The position numbers were made by a program, and so were the translations under genes. Shown piece after piece: positions 24,038-33,003 of a stretch of 37,880 bases of DNA (within the stretch, counting starts at the first letter, position 1; every line of letters begins with the position of its first letter). Below the pieces are notes generated by a model, which worked only from the letters and a program-made list of their open reading frames with translations, was not told the origin of the DNA and searched no databases. The stretch comes from Endomicrobium sp. (GTDB taxonomy: Bacteria; Elusimicrobiota; Endomicrobiia; Endomicrobiales; Endomicrobiaceae). The stretch spans positions 1-37,880 of the forward strand of contig JAISWG010000005.1 in the NCBI GenBank assembly GCA_031271205.1, given 5' to 3'.

Positions 24038-25350
24038 GCAAGCAATTAAGGTTAGGAATTTTTGTATTTTTTGGACTTGCCGCTGTGGCTGTTTCTATAA
24101 TAGCTACAGGAAGTTTTTCCTTAAAAAAGACCTATAATGTTTATGCTAAATTTGATAATATTTCTGGAGTTACCGAAAAAGCTAAAGTTAAAATAGCAGG
24201 TGTTGACATAGGTGTTTTAAGAAGCATTTCTTTGGAAAATTCTCAGGCTAAATTAAAATTGTCAATAGACAAAAATGTAAAGTTGTATAGAAATGGTGTA
24301 GCTAGAATTGTTTCTATGGGTGTTATAGGGACAAAATATATTGAGATTTCACCGGGTGATTTAAGCGCAGAGGAATTGAAAGATGATGACTATATCTTTA
24401 CCGAGCAGTCTTCAAGTTTTGAGGCTATACTTAAGAATATTTCAACAAGGGTTGATAAAGCAATGCATAACAAACAATATGGTGATATGATGGAAAACCT
24501 TGCTGATTCTATATACTTTTTGAAAGATGTTATGGGAAATCTTGCTTCTGAAAACGAAAATGTATCTAAAATAATAAGTAATTTAAATAAGTTTTCGTAT
24601 GATGTGGCGGTTATTTCTTCTGAAAACAGAAAAGATTTAAGAGCAATAGTGTTGTCAATTAGGGATCTTTCAGAAAAATTAGATGCTTTGATAGAACGCA
24701 TAAGCAATGGAAACGGTATGGCTTCTGTGCTTATAAACGATGAGCAAATGAGTAAAAATTTAAAAGAAACAGTAGTATCTGCTAAGGAAACTGTAAGAGA
24801 GTTAAAGAATACTATATGTAAAACCAATAAACTTCAGTTAAGCTGGAACTATACTGGAAGGTACGATGTGAAAGATAAGAAATTTAGAAATGATGTCGGC
24901 ATAAGTATAATGTCAAGCTACAATAAATTCTATTATGTCGGAATTTCAAATGTAGCAGACTATAATTCGACAAGTGATTATGAAAAAGGCAGTATGAATA
25001 AACTTGACGCGTTGCTCGGTTTTAGGTATGGAAAATGTGAAATATATGGTGGGGTCATAAAAGGAAAATGTGGGGTTGGTTTCGGATACTCTTTCTTTGA
25101 ACCTACTTGGGCTGAATTCAGAAGATTTAAAGTTTATTTAAATATGTACGATTTTGTCAGAGAAAAGCATGGTTCTGTTATTGATACTGGAATGAGAGTT
25201 GGTCTTACACAATGGCTTTATGCTGGAATTGATCTTGAAGATATTTTTTCTAAAACAGCTGTTACGCCTTATATAAAACTTGAGATTAATGATAAAGATT
25301 TAATGGCTTTGCTTGGAATTATAAACATTACAACAATTGCAGCAAAATAG
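24034..25350 (+). CDS. mlaD: MlaD-family (MCE) protein with a beta-rich C-terminal region
   Basis: 438 residues. One N-terminal transmembrane helix (LRLGIFVFFGLAAVAVSIIA). A single MCE domain spans about 33-115, with AKFDNISGVTEKAKVKIAGV and MGVIGTKYIEISPGD. A long helical, probably coiled-coil stretch runs from about 120 to 270. The last ~165 residues are unlike E. coli MlaD, which is only about 180 residues. They alternate aromatic and polar residues in short strands (SSYNKFYYVGISNVADY, LLGFRYGKCEIYGGVIKG, MRVGLTQWLYAGIDLED), like the end of an outer-membrane beta-barrel. The protein might therefore reach from the inner to the outer membrane. The barrel reading is inference from residue pattern. 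Confidence 0.9.
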   Translation: MSKQLRLGIFVFFGLAAVAVSIIATGSFSLKKTYNVYAKFDNISGVTEKAKVKIAGVDIGVLRSISLENSQAKLKLSIDKNVKLYRNGVARIVSMGVIGTKYIEISPGDLSAEELKDDDYIFTEQSSSFEAILKNISTRVDKAMHNKQYGDMMENLADSIYFLKDVMGNLASENENVSKIISNLNKFSYDVAVISSENRKDLRAIVLSIRDLSEKLDALIERISNGNGMASVLINDEQMSKNLKETVVSAKETVRELKNTICKTNKLQLSWNYTGRYDVKDKKFRNDVGISIMSSYNKFYYVGISNVADYNSTSDYEKGSMNKLDALLGFRYGKCEIYGGVIKGKCGVGFGYSFFEPTWAEFRRFKVYLNMYDFVREKHGSVIDTGMRVGLTQWLYAGIDLEDIFSKTAVTPYIKLEINDKDLMALLGIINITTIAAK

Positions 25351-25358
25351 GTTAGTTT

Positions 25359-26726
25359 ATGAAAAAGCAAAAAACTAAATTTTTGTGTCAACACTGCGGT
25401 TATGAATCAGTTCAGTGGTTTGGTAAATGTCCTTGTTGCGGAGTTTGGAATAGTTTTACAGAAGAGAAATTTTTTGTGCCATCTAAAATTCTTTCCAATG
25501 CAAGACAGTTGACAAGATTTTCTTCTGAGGTTTTAAAACTTAATGAAATTTTAGTTAAAGATTTTTCTAGATATCGAACAAATATAACAGAATTTGATAG
25601 AATGATAGGTGGTGGCATAGTGCCAGGATCTTTAATATTGCTTGGAGGATCGCCAGGTATCGGCAAGTCCACATTAATGCTACATATTTCAGGTTGTTTA
25701 AGCGGGCAAGGAACTGTTCTTTATATATCTGGTGAGGAATCTCTTTCTCAAATAAAATCCAGGGCAGAGCGTCTTGGAGTAAAAAAAGAGAATATATTTT
25801 TAGCTTCTGAAACAAATTTGCAAAATATTGTAGATGCTGTCAATAAAATAGAATCTAAATTTTTAATAATAGACTCAATACAGACAATATATCATCCTGA
25901 GCTTGCAGGTGCCCCTGGAACTGTAGGTCAGGTTAGGGAAACTGCTGCTGAACTTCTTAAAATAGCTAAATCCAGAAATATTACTATATTTATTTTAGGT
26001 CATGTTACAAAAGACGGAGATTTAGCAGGTCCTAAAGTTTTAGAGCATATAGTAGATACAGTTCTATATTTTGAAAATGAACGACAACACACTTATAGAA
26101 TTTTAAGAGTTTATAAAAATAGATTTGGGCCTACAAGCGAAATTGGTGTTTTTGAAATGAATTCTTCAGGACTAAAAGAAGTTTCTGACCCATCTTTAAT
26201 TTTTTTAGGAGAACGTACAACTAATACGGTAGGTAATGTTGTGACTGTTACTATGGAGGGAACAAGGCCTATACTTTTGGAGGTTCAGGCTTTAACTGTA
26301 AAAACGTCTTTTGGTATGCCTCGCAGAATGGTTTCTGGATATGACGCAAATCGTATAATAATACTTATAGCTGTCTTGGAAAAAAAGTTGGCATTGTCTC
26401 TTGAAATACAAGATATTTTTGTAAATATTGTAGGAGGTGTGAAAATTAAAGGAACTTCTGTAGACTTGGCTATTGCCTGTGCGATAGCTTCGGCAAATTC
26501 TAATTTTATCTGTTCTAAAGATATTGTTGTTTTTGGAGAGGTCGGACTTTCTGGAGAGATTCGTTCGGTGGCCTTGACCGGTGAACGTGTTTTTGAAGCC
26601 GAAAAACTAGGATTTAAAAAAATTATAATTCCAAAAGGTAATTTAAAAAATTTATCTTATAAAGGTAAAATAGAAATATTTGGAACAGAAACATTAGAAC
26701 AGGCAATTAAAATAATAAAAAGTTAA
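25359..26726 (+). CDS. radA: DNA repair protein RadA
   Basis: 455 residues, the usual length. The N-terminal zinc finger has C10-x-x-C13 and C24-P-C-C27. The RecA-like ATPase has Walker A GGSPGIGKST (K103), Walker B FLIIDSIQTI and the RadA-specific KNRFG motif. The C-terminal Lon-protease-like domain includes GTSVDLAIACAIAS and FGEVGLSGEIRSV. It processes recombination branch structures. It starts 8 bases after mlaD and ends this run of genes. Confidence 0.95.
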   Translation: MKKQKTKFLCQHCGYESVQWFGKCPCCGVWNSFTEEKFFVPSKILSNARQLTRFSSEVLKLNEILVKDFSRYRTNITEFDRMIGGGIVPGSLILLGGSPGIGKSTLMLHISGCLSGQGTVLYISGEESLSQIKSRAERLGVKKENIFLASETNLQNIVDAVNKIESKFLIIDSIQTIYHPELAGAPGTVGQVRETAAELLKIAKSRNITIFILGHVTKDGDLAGPKVLEHIVDTVLYFENERQHTYRILRVYKNRFGPTSEIGVFEMNSSGLKEVSDPSLIFLGERTTNTVGNVVTVTMEGTRPILLEVQALTVKTSFGMPRRMVSGYDANRIIILIAVLEKKLALSLEIQDIFVNIVGGVKIKGTSVDLAIACAIASANSNFICSKDIVVFGEVGLSGEIRSVALTGERVFEAEKLGFKKIIIPKGNLKNLSYKGKIEIFGTETLEQAIKIIKS

Positions 26727-27679
26727 TGCAAATTTACAACAAAGGATGCAGCAGTGTTTTCTAAAATAAAAGTGATTTTTTTGCTACAGTTTGTTTCTGT
26801 TATTGCTTTTATTTTTTTTAACTTTAATATTGCAAGTAGCAAAATTAAAAAAAAAGAATCATCGTTATTAGGTAAAGGCAGAGAGGCTATGTTTTTATAT
26901 TCTAGTAGATGGAGATATAAAAATTAGCTTTAACAAACTGTTCTGATGTTAATCTTTCGTGATATACGTGGCATAAATAATAAAGAAACGAGAGATGAAG
27001 TAGCTAATTGTTTTTTAAAATTTTCATATTTTTGTTTTTTTTGAAATATCAGAAAATATTTTTTTTGCACCTTGTTTATAAGAGATAACCAGATGTTTTT
27101 GTGATAAAGTTAGTTTTAAGTTAGACTATGCTCATTTTTCAAGATATTCAAAAGCTAATGTGGTTATTATTTTGATTATTATATTTTTTCCAACATATGT
27201 TCACAATAAGCACTCTTACTAAGCAAAACGTTACTTATGTTATGAAAATCACTTATTATATTAAACCTTTGCAAAGAATAAAAAACTTGGTGTAAGTTAT
27301 AGATGGAAAATCTTTTTAACTGTTTTTTAAACTAACGGTTATTATCATTCTTTTCCATGGAAAATAATAGAAATATGCAAAAGAATAAATTTATGTTATC
27401 TATATGTGTTGTTTTAATAAAAGAAAAGAGAGAAAAATATGAGTATATCGCAGATACCAAATAGACTTAAATAAACAACGAATTATTTTATTTGCTTTAT
27501 AGTAAATTGTGAAAATGGAGTTTTCTTAAGGTTAAGAGTCATATTTTTTCATCAGGTATTTTCACATGAGAATGGTGTTTCTTTGTATTGTCACAATATT
27601 GCTACAATTTTTGCTAAAGTACTTAAGATAGAGTTGAAGAATGCTTTAAGATTTTAAAGCATCAAATTAAAAAATTTAA
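26727..27679. other. Gene-free stretch with a broken membrane-protein front
   Basis: Just after radA a frame from GTG 26752 (FSKIKVIFLLQFVSVIAFIF, about 57 codons) looks like a signal-anchor plus the beginning of a lost protein. Later fragments (ANVVIILIIIFFPTYVHNKH, about 27157-27216; ENGVFLRLRVIFF near 27510) suggest a second membrane segment. This could be one large decayed gene on the plus strand, but no family is recognisable. Confidence 0.45.
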
Positions 27680-28582
27680 TTACCAAGGTAATATTTTTTT
27701 CCACCAAAGCTGATGTTTTTGCTCTAAAATTTTTATTTTTGTATCGCTTTTAACTTTTGCTATACCAATTATTGAAGAGGTATAGTTTAAATAAACTTCA
27801 AATTCATCGTTCTTGTAAGTAATTTTTTTAACTATAGCGGGAACTGGACACATATTGCCGTTTTCTATTCCTCCTATTAAGTGTGCGATATAATGCGTTA
27901 AGTCTCTCTCGTCTATTATTGTTGACAATACTGTGTCTCCCTCAGCGGTTTTTTTTATAGGTTTTCCATTGTTGTCTTTTAATATTGTAACGTTAAGCTC
28001 TATAAATCCTAAGTCATAATTTAGAGATGATGTAGAATTTTGTCTTAAATTATAGTCAGGAAGTTTTTTGAATTGAGTTAAATTTAATTCTTCGTTTTCA
28101 ATTTCCATAAATACTTCGGTAGGATAGAAAAAGTTTTTTAGTATGGAAGAAATTTCTTCTTGGGAAACAATAATAGCTTCTTTTAAAACTTTTTGAATAT
28201 AAATTTTTAAATTTTTTTCTGTTTTTTTAGTGTATATTTCCATAGCTCCAGAATTTAAACGAGCTGAAAAAATAGCTTTTTCATATGAAAACCAATCCAT
28301 ACTTGTGGCAATTTCGTATATTGCTGGATTGCGAGAGAATGTTAGGCTAAAACGCGCAATTTCTGATGTTTTTATATTTATAACTATATGCATAAGTCCA
28401 TATATGTTTTCTTTTGGAAAAGCTATTTTTATTTTAAATGTTGTTATAAATTTTAAAATAAAACCTATTGCTATAATAGCTTTTTCAAGATTGTTATTTG
28501 AAAGGGAAAGAGCAAGTTCTGCCTCAGAACGTTTGCAGCCAGTTTCTTCCATTAAAAGTTGAAAATAGTTTTTTTCTGTCAT
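27680..28582 (-). CDS. Uncharacterised protein with a UBA-like N-terminus
   Basis: An intact 300-residue soluble protein. Residues about 6-40 (FQLLMEETGCKRSEAELALS and NNNLEKAIIAI) fit the three-helix UBA-like pattern seen in EF-Ts and NAC, where 'TG...aeAlLA..gdleKAi' occurs. The remainder is mixed alpha/beta with no motif I know; no membrane segment and no catalytic triad is evident. It ends ILEQKHQLWWKKILPW. The start lies 32 bases after the Xer stop on the same strand, so it is probably the third gene of a topA-xer operon, in the place where hslV stands in some bacteria. It is not HslV. Function unknown. Confidence 0.75.
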   Translation of the reverse strand: MTEKNYFQLLMEETGCKRSEAELALSLSNNNLEKAIIAIGFILKFITTFKIKIAFPKENIYGLMHIVINIKTSEIARFSLTFSRNPAIYEIATSMDWFSYEKAIFSARLNSGAMEIYTKKTEKNLKIYIQKVLKEAIIVSQEEISSILKNFFYPTEVFMEIENEELNLTQFKKLPDYNLRQNSTSSLNYDLGFIELNVTILKDNNGKPIKKTAEGDTVLSTIIDERDLTHYIAHLIGGIENGNMCPVPAIVKKITYKNDEFEVYLNYTSSIIGIAKVKSDTKIKILEQKHQLWWKKILPW

Positions 28583-28614
28583 AATTTTTTATATTCTAAG
28601 ATTGCAGTTCAAGG

Positions 28615-29550
28615 CTATTTACGAGGGTGTGTCTTTTTATATATTTTCCTTAAACTTTCTATTGTAACATGAGTGTAGATTTGCGTTGTAGAAAGATTTT
28701 TATGTCCGAGCATTTCCTGTACGCTTCTTATATCACAGCCTCTATCTAAAATGTGTGTTGCAAATGTATGTCTTAAAGTATGAAGGCTTGCTTTTTTTAA
28801 AATGTTTGCTTTAATAAACAGTTTATGTACTATTCGTCTTGCTGTTCTTTGATCCATTCTTGTAGCGTGATCGTTTAAGAACATTGGTGAGTTTATGTCG
28901 TATGGAAACCCTACTTTACGGCGTTCTTTTATATAGTTTAGTATTACTTCAATGCACTTATTTCCTATAGGGACGATTCTTTCTTTGTTGCCTTTTCCAA
29001 CCACCCTGACGGTATTTGATATAAAATCTATATTTTTTATGTTCAAGCTCATTAGTTCTTCTACTCTAAGTCCGCATGAATAAAGAAATTCAATTATAGT
29101 CATGTCGCGAAGTTTTACATTTTTTAAACTTAAAAGTTGTTGCATTTCTGCTTCTGTCAGGAATAAAGGTATTTTTTTATCTTTTTTTATTCCTGACATA
29201 TTTTGCATAGGATTTTGTTTTATAGCATTGTTTATTATTAAAAATTTATAGAAAGTGCGTAGTGTCGTAAATTTTCTTGAAAGAGTAGCTTTGCTTAATT
29301 CTTTATTTCTGATTTCTTTAAAGAATACACGTACGTCATATTTGCTAGCGTTTGATAAAAATACTTTTTTATTTTTCAAAAATATAACAAAATCAAGCAT
29401 ATCTCTTCTGTAAGCTCTTAAAGTATGTTTGGAAAAATTTCTCTCACTTTTAAGATATTTTACAAAAGAACCTATTTGCTCTAAATTTTCTTTTTCAACA
29501 TCTTTTTGGACTTCATCGCTGTTTCTTTTTTTGGAGTTTTTGGTATCCAT
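28615..29550 (-). CDS. xerC: Tyrosine recombinase, XerC/XerD type
   Basis: 311 residues. The N-terminal SAM-like core-binding domain has FVKYLKSERNFSKHTLRAYR. The catalytic domain carries all the usual residues: R162 (CGLRVEEL), K186 (VVGKGNKER), H257-x-x-R260 (HTLRHTF), H283 (LGHKNL) and the nucleophile Y292 (TQIYTHV). It resolves chromosome dimers at dif. Position after topA favours XerC, but XerD or a single Xer acting alone cannot be told apart by eye. The first ~25 residues are charged and lie in a 70-base overlap with the end of topA; no later Met would keep the whole N-domain. Confidence 0.9.
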   Translation of the reverse strand: MDTKNSKKRNSDEVQKDVEKENLEQIGSFVKYLKSERNFSKHTLRAYRRDMLDFVIFLKNKKVFLSNASKYDVRVFFKEIRNKELSKATLSRKFTTLRTFYKFLIINNAIKQNPMQNMSGIKKDKKIPLFLTEAEMQQLLSLKNVKLRDMTIIEFLYSCGLRVEELMSLNIKNIDFISNTVRVVGKGNKERIVPIGNKCIEVILNYIKERRKVGFPYDINSPMFLNDHATRMDQRTARRIVHKLFIKANILKKASLHTLRHTFATHILDRGCDIRSVQEMLGHKNLSTTQIYTHVTIESLRKIYKKTHPRK

Positions 29551-31682
29551 TGTAAATTCCTACATTTTGGAAATGCTGAACAAGTGAGAAATGATCCTCT
29601 TTTACCTATTCTTTTAAGCATTTCAAAACCGCATTTTGTACACTTTATTCCAGTATGTTCAGGAGCAAGTTTTATTATTTTGTTACCATTTTTGTCTATA
29701 TTATACGTAGCTTTGCATTTTTCATTTTTGCATATAAGGTACTGTTTTCCTCTAAAACCGATTTTTTTAAGTAAAGCATTTGCACACTTGTCGCATCTCA
29801 TATCTGTTTCGTGTGGACCATCTATTTTTTTGCCGTTTTTGTCCAGAGACATTGTACTTTTACATTCCGGATATCCGGAACAACCAAGAAACTGCCCACT
29901 TCTGGAATCTCTAATAATCATAAGTTTTCCGCAGTTGGGACATATTTCAGAAGATATTTGAGGCTGTATTTTTTGTTTTTGTAGATTTTTCTCAGCTTTT
30001 TCAATGTTTTTATTAAACGGTGTATAAAAATCTTTTAAAACATTTTGCCACTTGGTCTTGTTTTCAGCTATATCATCAAGTTTTTTCTCGGCGTTTGCGG
30101 TAAATTCAACATTTATGATATTTCCAAAGTGATTTTTTAGAACATTGTTTACAACAATGCCAAGATTAGTTGGAATAAATTTTTTATTATCAAGGCGTAC
30201 GTATAGTCTATCAAGAATAGTTTTGATTATAGGAGCGTATGTGGACGGTCTTCCTATTTCATGCTCTTCTAATGCTTTAATTAAACTTGCTTCGTTATAA
30301 CGTGGGAGCGGTTCCGTAAAATGTTGTTGAGGTATTATTTGCAAGAGATTTAAAATTTCTTGCTCCACAATAGGTGGAAGTTTTGTTTCTTTTTTGTCAT
30401 CTACATTATAAACTTTCATAAATCCATCAAATATAAGTGAACTTCCAGAAGATCTGAATATATAGTCTTTTGCTGAAATTTCGGCTATTATGATGCTATA
30501 TACGGCATCAGTCATTTGGCTTGCAGTAAATCTTTTCCATATTAAATCGTATACTTTAAATTCTTCAGGCGTTAGATGTTGCTTTATTTCCAACGGACTT
30601 ATTTTTGGAAAAGTTGGTCTTATGGCTTCGTGCGCTTCTTGAGCATTTTTAGCTTTTGTTTTATAAATTCTTGCTGTTTTAGGAATAAATTTTTTTCCAT
30701 AAGAAGATTCTATAAATTTTAAAGTTTCTGTTTGAGCACTTTTTGCTATGTTTAGGGAATCTGTTCTCATATATGTTATAAGACCTATTTCTGCGGTTCT
30801 TCCAATATGAATTCCTTCGTAAAGTTTTTGAGCTACTGCCATTGTTCTTGAAGGAGAAAAACCTAAATGCTTGGAAGCATCTTGCTGTAAAGTAGAAGTT
30901 GTGTATGGAGCATACGGAGATCGCCTGCGCTGCTTCGTTTCAACGGATTTTACAATATATTTAGCTTCTTTTAAGTCAATTAGTATTTTATCAGCTTCTT
31001 CTTTTGTTTTTATAGACAATTTTTCAAATTTTACATTATTTTTAGTTGCTAACATGGCTTTAAAAGGTAAAGTATCTTTATCTGTTTTTGTAAGTTTTAC
31101 CTCTATATTCCAATATTCGACCGGGATGAATTTTTTAATTTCTTCTTCTCTATCGCATATAAGCATTACCGCTACAGATTGTACTCTGCCCGCAGAAAGT
31201 CCTACTTTTATTTTTTTCCACAAAAGAGGGGAAAGTTTATAACCTACAAGTCTATCTAGTAATCTGCGTGCCTGCTGACTGTTTACAAGATTCATATCTA
31301 AATTTCTTGGATGTTTTACAGAATCCAATATGGCTTCAGGTGTAATCTCATGAAATATTATTCTTGAAATTTTTGAATCCGAGAGTTTTAAAGCTTCTTT
31401 TAAATGCCAAGCAATGGCTTCTCCCTCGCGATCAAAGTCTGTGGCTAAATAGACCACATCGGCTTTATCTGTCTCTTTCTTCAAATCAGATATAACCTTT
31501 TTAGCCTTAGGCATGTTAGTATATATCGGCCTAAAATTATTTTCTATATCTATTCCAAGTTTGCTTTTAGGCAAATCTCTTACATGACCATAAGAACTTT
31601 TAACCTTAAAGTTTTTTCCCAAAATTTTGGATATAGTTTTTTCTTTTGCTGGGGACTCAACTATAACTAAATATTTAGGCAT
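29481..31682 (-). CDS. topA: DNA topoisomerase I
   Basis: 733 residues. The TOPRIM domain has E9 (VIVESPAK) and D82-x-D84-x-E86 (ATDFDREGEA). The active-site tyrosine is Y304 in GLITYMRTDS. The C-terminus has three four-cysteine zinc ribbons: CPNCGKLM...CSGYPEC, CDKCANAL...CKNEKC and CTKCGFEML...CSAFPKC. It relaxes negative supercoils behind RNA polymerase. AAAGGAG about 10 bases upstream serves ATG 31682. Upstream is the dead dprA, downstream xer: the usual dprA-topA-xer order with its first gene lost. Confidence 0.96.
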   Translation of the reverse strand: MPKYLVIVESPAKEKTISKILGKNFKVKSSYGHVRDLPKSKLGIDIENNFRPIYTNMPKAKKVISDLKKETDKADVVYLATDFDREGEAIAWHLKEALKLSDSKISRIIFHEITPEAILDSVKHPRNLDMNLVNSQQARRLLDRLVGYKLSPLLWKKIKVGLSAGRVQSVAVMLICDREEEIKKFIPVEYWNIEVKLTKTDKDTLPFKAMLATKNNVKFEKLSIKTKEEADKILIDLKEAKYIVKSVETKQRRRSPYAPYTTSTLQQDASKHLGFSPSRTMAVAQKLYEGIHIGRTAEIGLITYMRTDSLNIAKSAQTETLKFIESSYGKKFIPKTARIYKTKAKNAQEAHEAIRPTFPKISPLEIKQHLTPEEFKVYDLIWKRFTASQMTDAVYSIIIAEISAKDYIFRSSGSSLIFDGFMKVYNVDDKKETKLPPIVEQEILNLLQIIPQQHFTEPLPRYNEASLIKALEEHEIGRPSTYAPIIKTILDRLYVRLDNKKFIPTNLGIVVNNVLKNHFGNIINVEFTANAEKKLDDIAENKTKWQNVLKDFYTPFNKNIEKAEKNLQKQKIQPQISSEICPNCGKLMIIRDSRSGQFLGCSGYPECKSTMSLDKNGKKIDGPHETDMRCDKCANALLKKIGFRGKQYLICKNEKCKATYNIDKNGNKIIKLAPEHTGIKCTKCGFEMLKRIGKRGSFLTCSAFPKCRNLQWIPKTPKKETAMKSKKMLKKKI

Positions 31683-31699
31683 TATTTTTTTTACTCCTT

Positions 31700-32600
31700 T
31701 ACTTGCAAATATTGTTTAATACTTAAAAATTCTGCTTGGTGTGTTTTTATATATTTGTGTACATATTGGCGTATTTTTTATTAGCTCGGCTATTTCACAG
31801 TTTTAAAAACGCGTGGCGACGTTTTAAAAATATCAAGATTTAATTTTTCATTAATTAAATTCATTGGCAAATCGTTACTATCTTTTGTATCTTGTATTAA
31901 ATTAAGTATTGCTTTTCAAGTTTATTTCTAGATAATCTAATACTATTTGTTTTTAGTTCATTTTTGCAAACCAGTGTCCAAGGAGTTGTTGCGTCTATTT
32001 TGCGAATTTAACGCTGGTTATGTAAGTTTTTATATAAAGATAGTATGCTTCTTTTTGGCACACTTGAACATATGTTTTCTGACACGATAATTTTTTTGCT
32101 GTATTTATGTAAAACATTGATATTATAATTGCTTTGCTTTCAGTTCCAATTTTGATGTAAGCGGAGTAATTTTTTACATGTTGCAGCTATGACCCCCCTG
32201 TCTCTTCTTTAAGAGAGCTTCTTTTATCCTGGCAGTTTGGTGTTATGAATGGAATTTCATTTATAGCGGTTTTGTGTTTTGTGAAAATGCTTTCTGAAGT
32301 TTTTATTTTTAGGTTGTGTTATATTTTTATAATACAGACAAAAGCATCAACACCTCGACAAATCCAGAAACTATAGCACAATACATTTCTTTTCTTTGTA
32401 AAAAATGCGAAGTCCGAAAAGGGTAATATTATCATAATATTGCTTATCTTTCTAGAGCTGATTATTGGTATTAATTTAATGTCTTTTTTTCAAAGATGGT
32501 GTGGGTTTATATATATGCAAAGCAAGCGGTTTGTTTGACAGTTCTCTGAGAGGTTTTGTACAACCGCTATCTTTAATACAATGGGTAATAGATTGAAAAC
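31700..32600 (-). pseudogene. dprA: DNA processing protein DprA, heavily degraded
   Basis: The minus strand holds fragments in order and in several frames that match the DprA Rossmann-like domain. They are LRELSNKPLALHIYKP (matching '.L.el.d.P..LY..G'), SGFV with RGVDAF in the next frame (matching 'SGlARGIDa'), and YNINVLHKYSKKIIVSENIC followed by PKRSIL (matching 'YP.eN..L...i...G..iSE.p.g..P'). DprA loads RecA on incoming single strands in natural transformation. Its place directly upstream of topA is the common dprA-topA arrangement and supports the call. Ends are approximate, and no start codon can be fixed. Confidence 0.65.
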
Positions 32601-32905
32601 ACAAATATATTATTTAACAAACTTAAACTCTTTTTTTGGCTTTTTCAGAAATGGAATTGCTAACAACATTTTCAGAAAGAATCGTACTAATTCCTTTGAC
32701 AAACATAAGGCTTTTTCTGTTTTGAGAACAAAACCTACATCATCGATCTTTCAATCATTTCAAAAAACTTTATAGAACACATGTTTCCTGACAAAATGGG
32801 TTTAAATAGATCATTTTTATTCTTTTTATTCACCGAGAAATAATTTTAAATAAATTATTTATAAAATGTCAAACTATACATTAATGTTAAATTTAAAAAA
32901 TAAGT
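32601..32905. other. Intergenic stretch between the dprA remnant and thrS
   Basis: AT-rich. The minus strand has a readable piece around 32640-32760 (ALCLSKELVRFFLKMLLAIP) that could be the far N-terminus of dprA or of another lost gene. Nothing else is seen. Confidence 0.4.
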
Positions 32906-32921
32906 TATAATATTGTATAAT
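32893..32921 (+). promoter_or_regulatory. Probable thrS promoter
   Basis: TATAAT at 32916-32921 with a weak TTAAAA 17 bases upstream; a second TATAAT lies at 32906-32911. It would give a leader of about 75 bases. No T-box structure is evident. Confidence 0.4.
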
Positions 32922-33003
32922 TTGATTGTTTTGAAGATATGTATATGCATAACGTAAATGGCGGCGTTTATTTTTTATAGGATGGGGGAGGGTTTAAAAA
33001 TCA

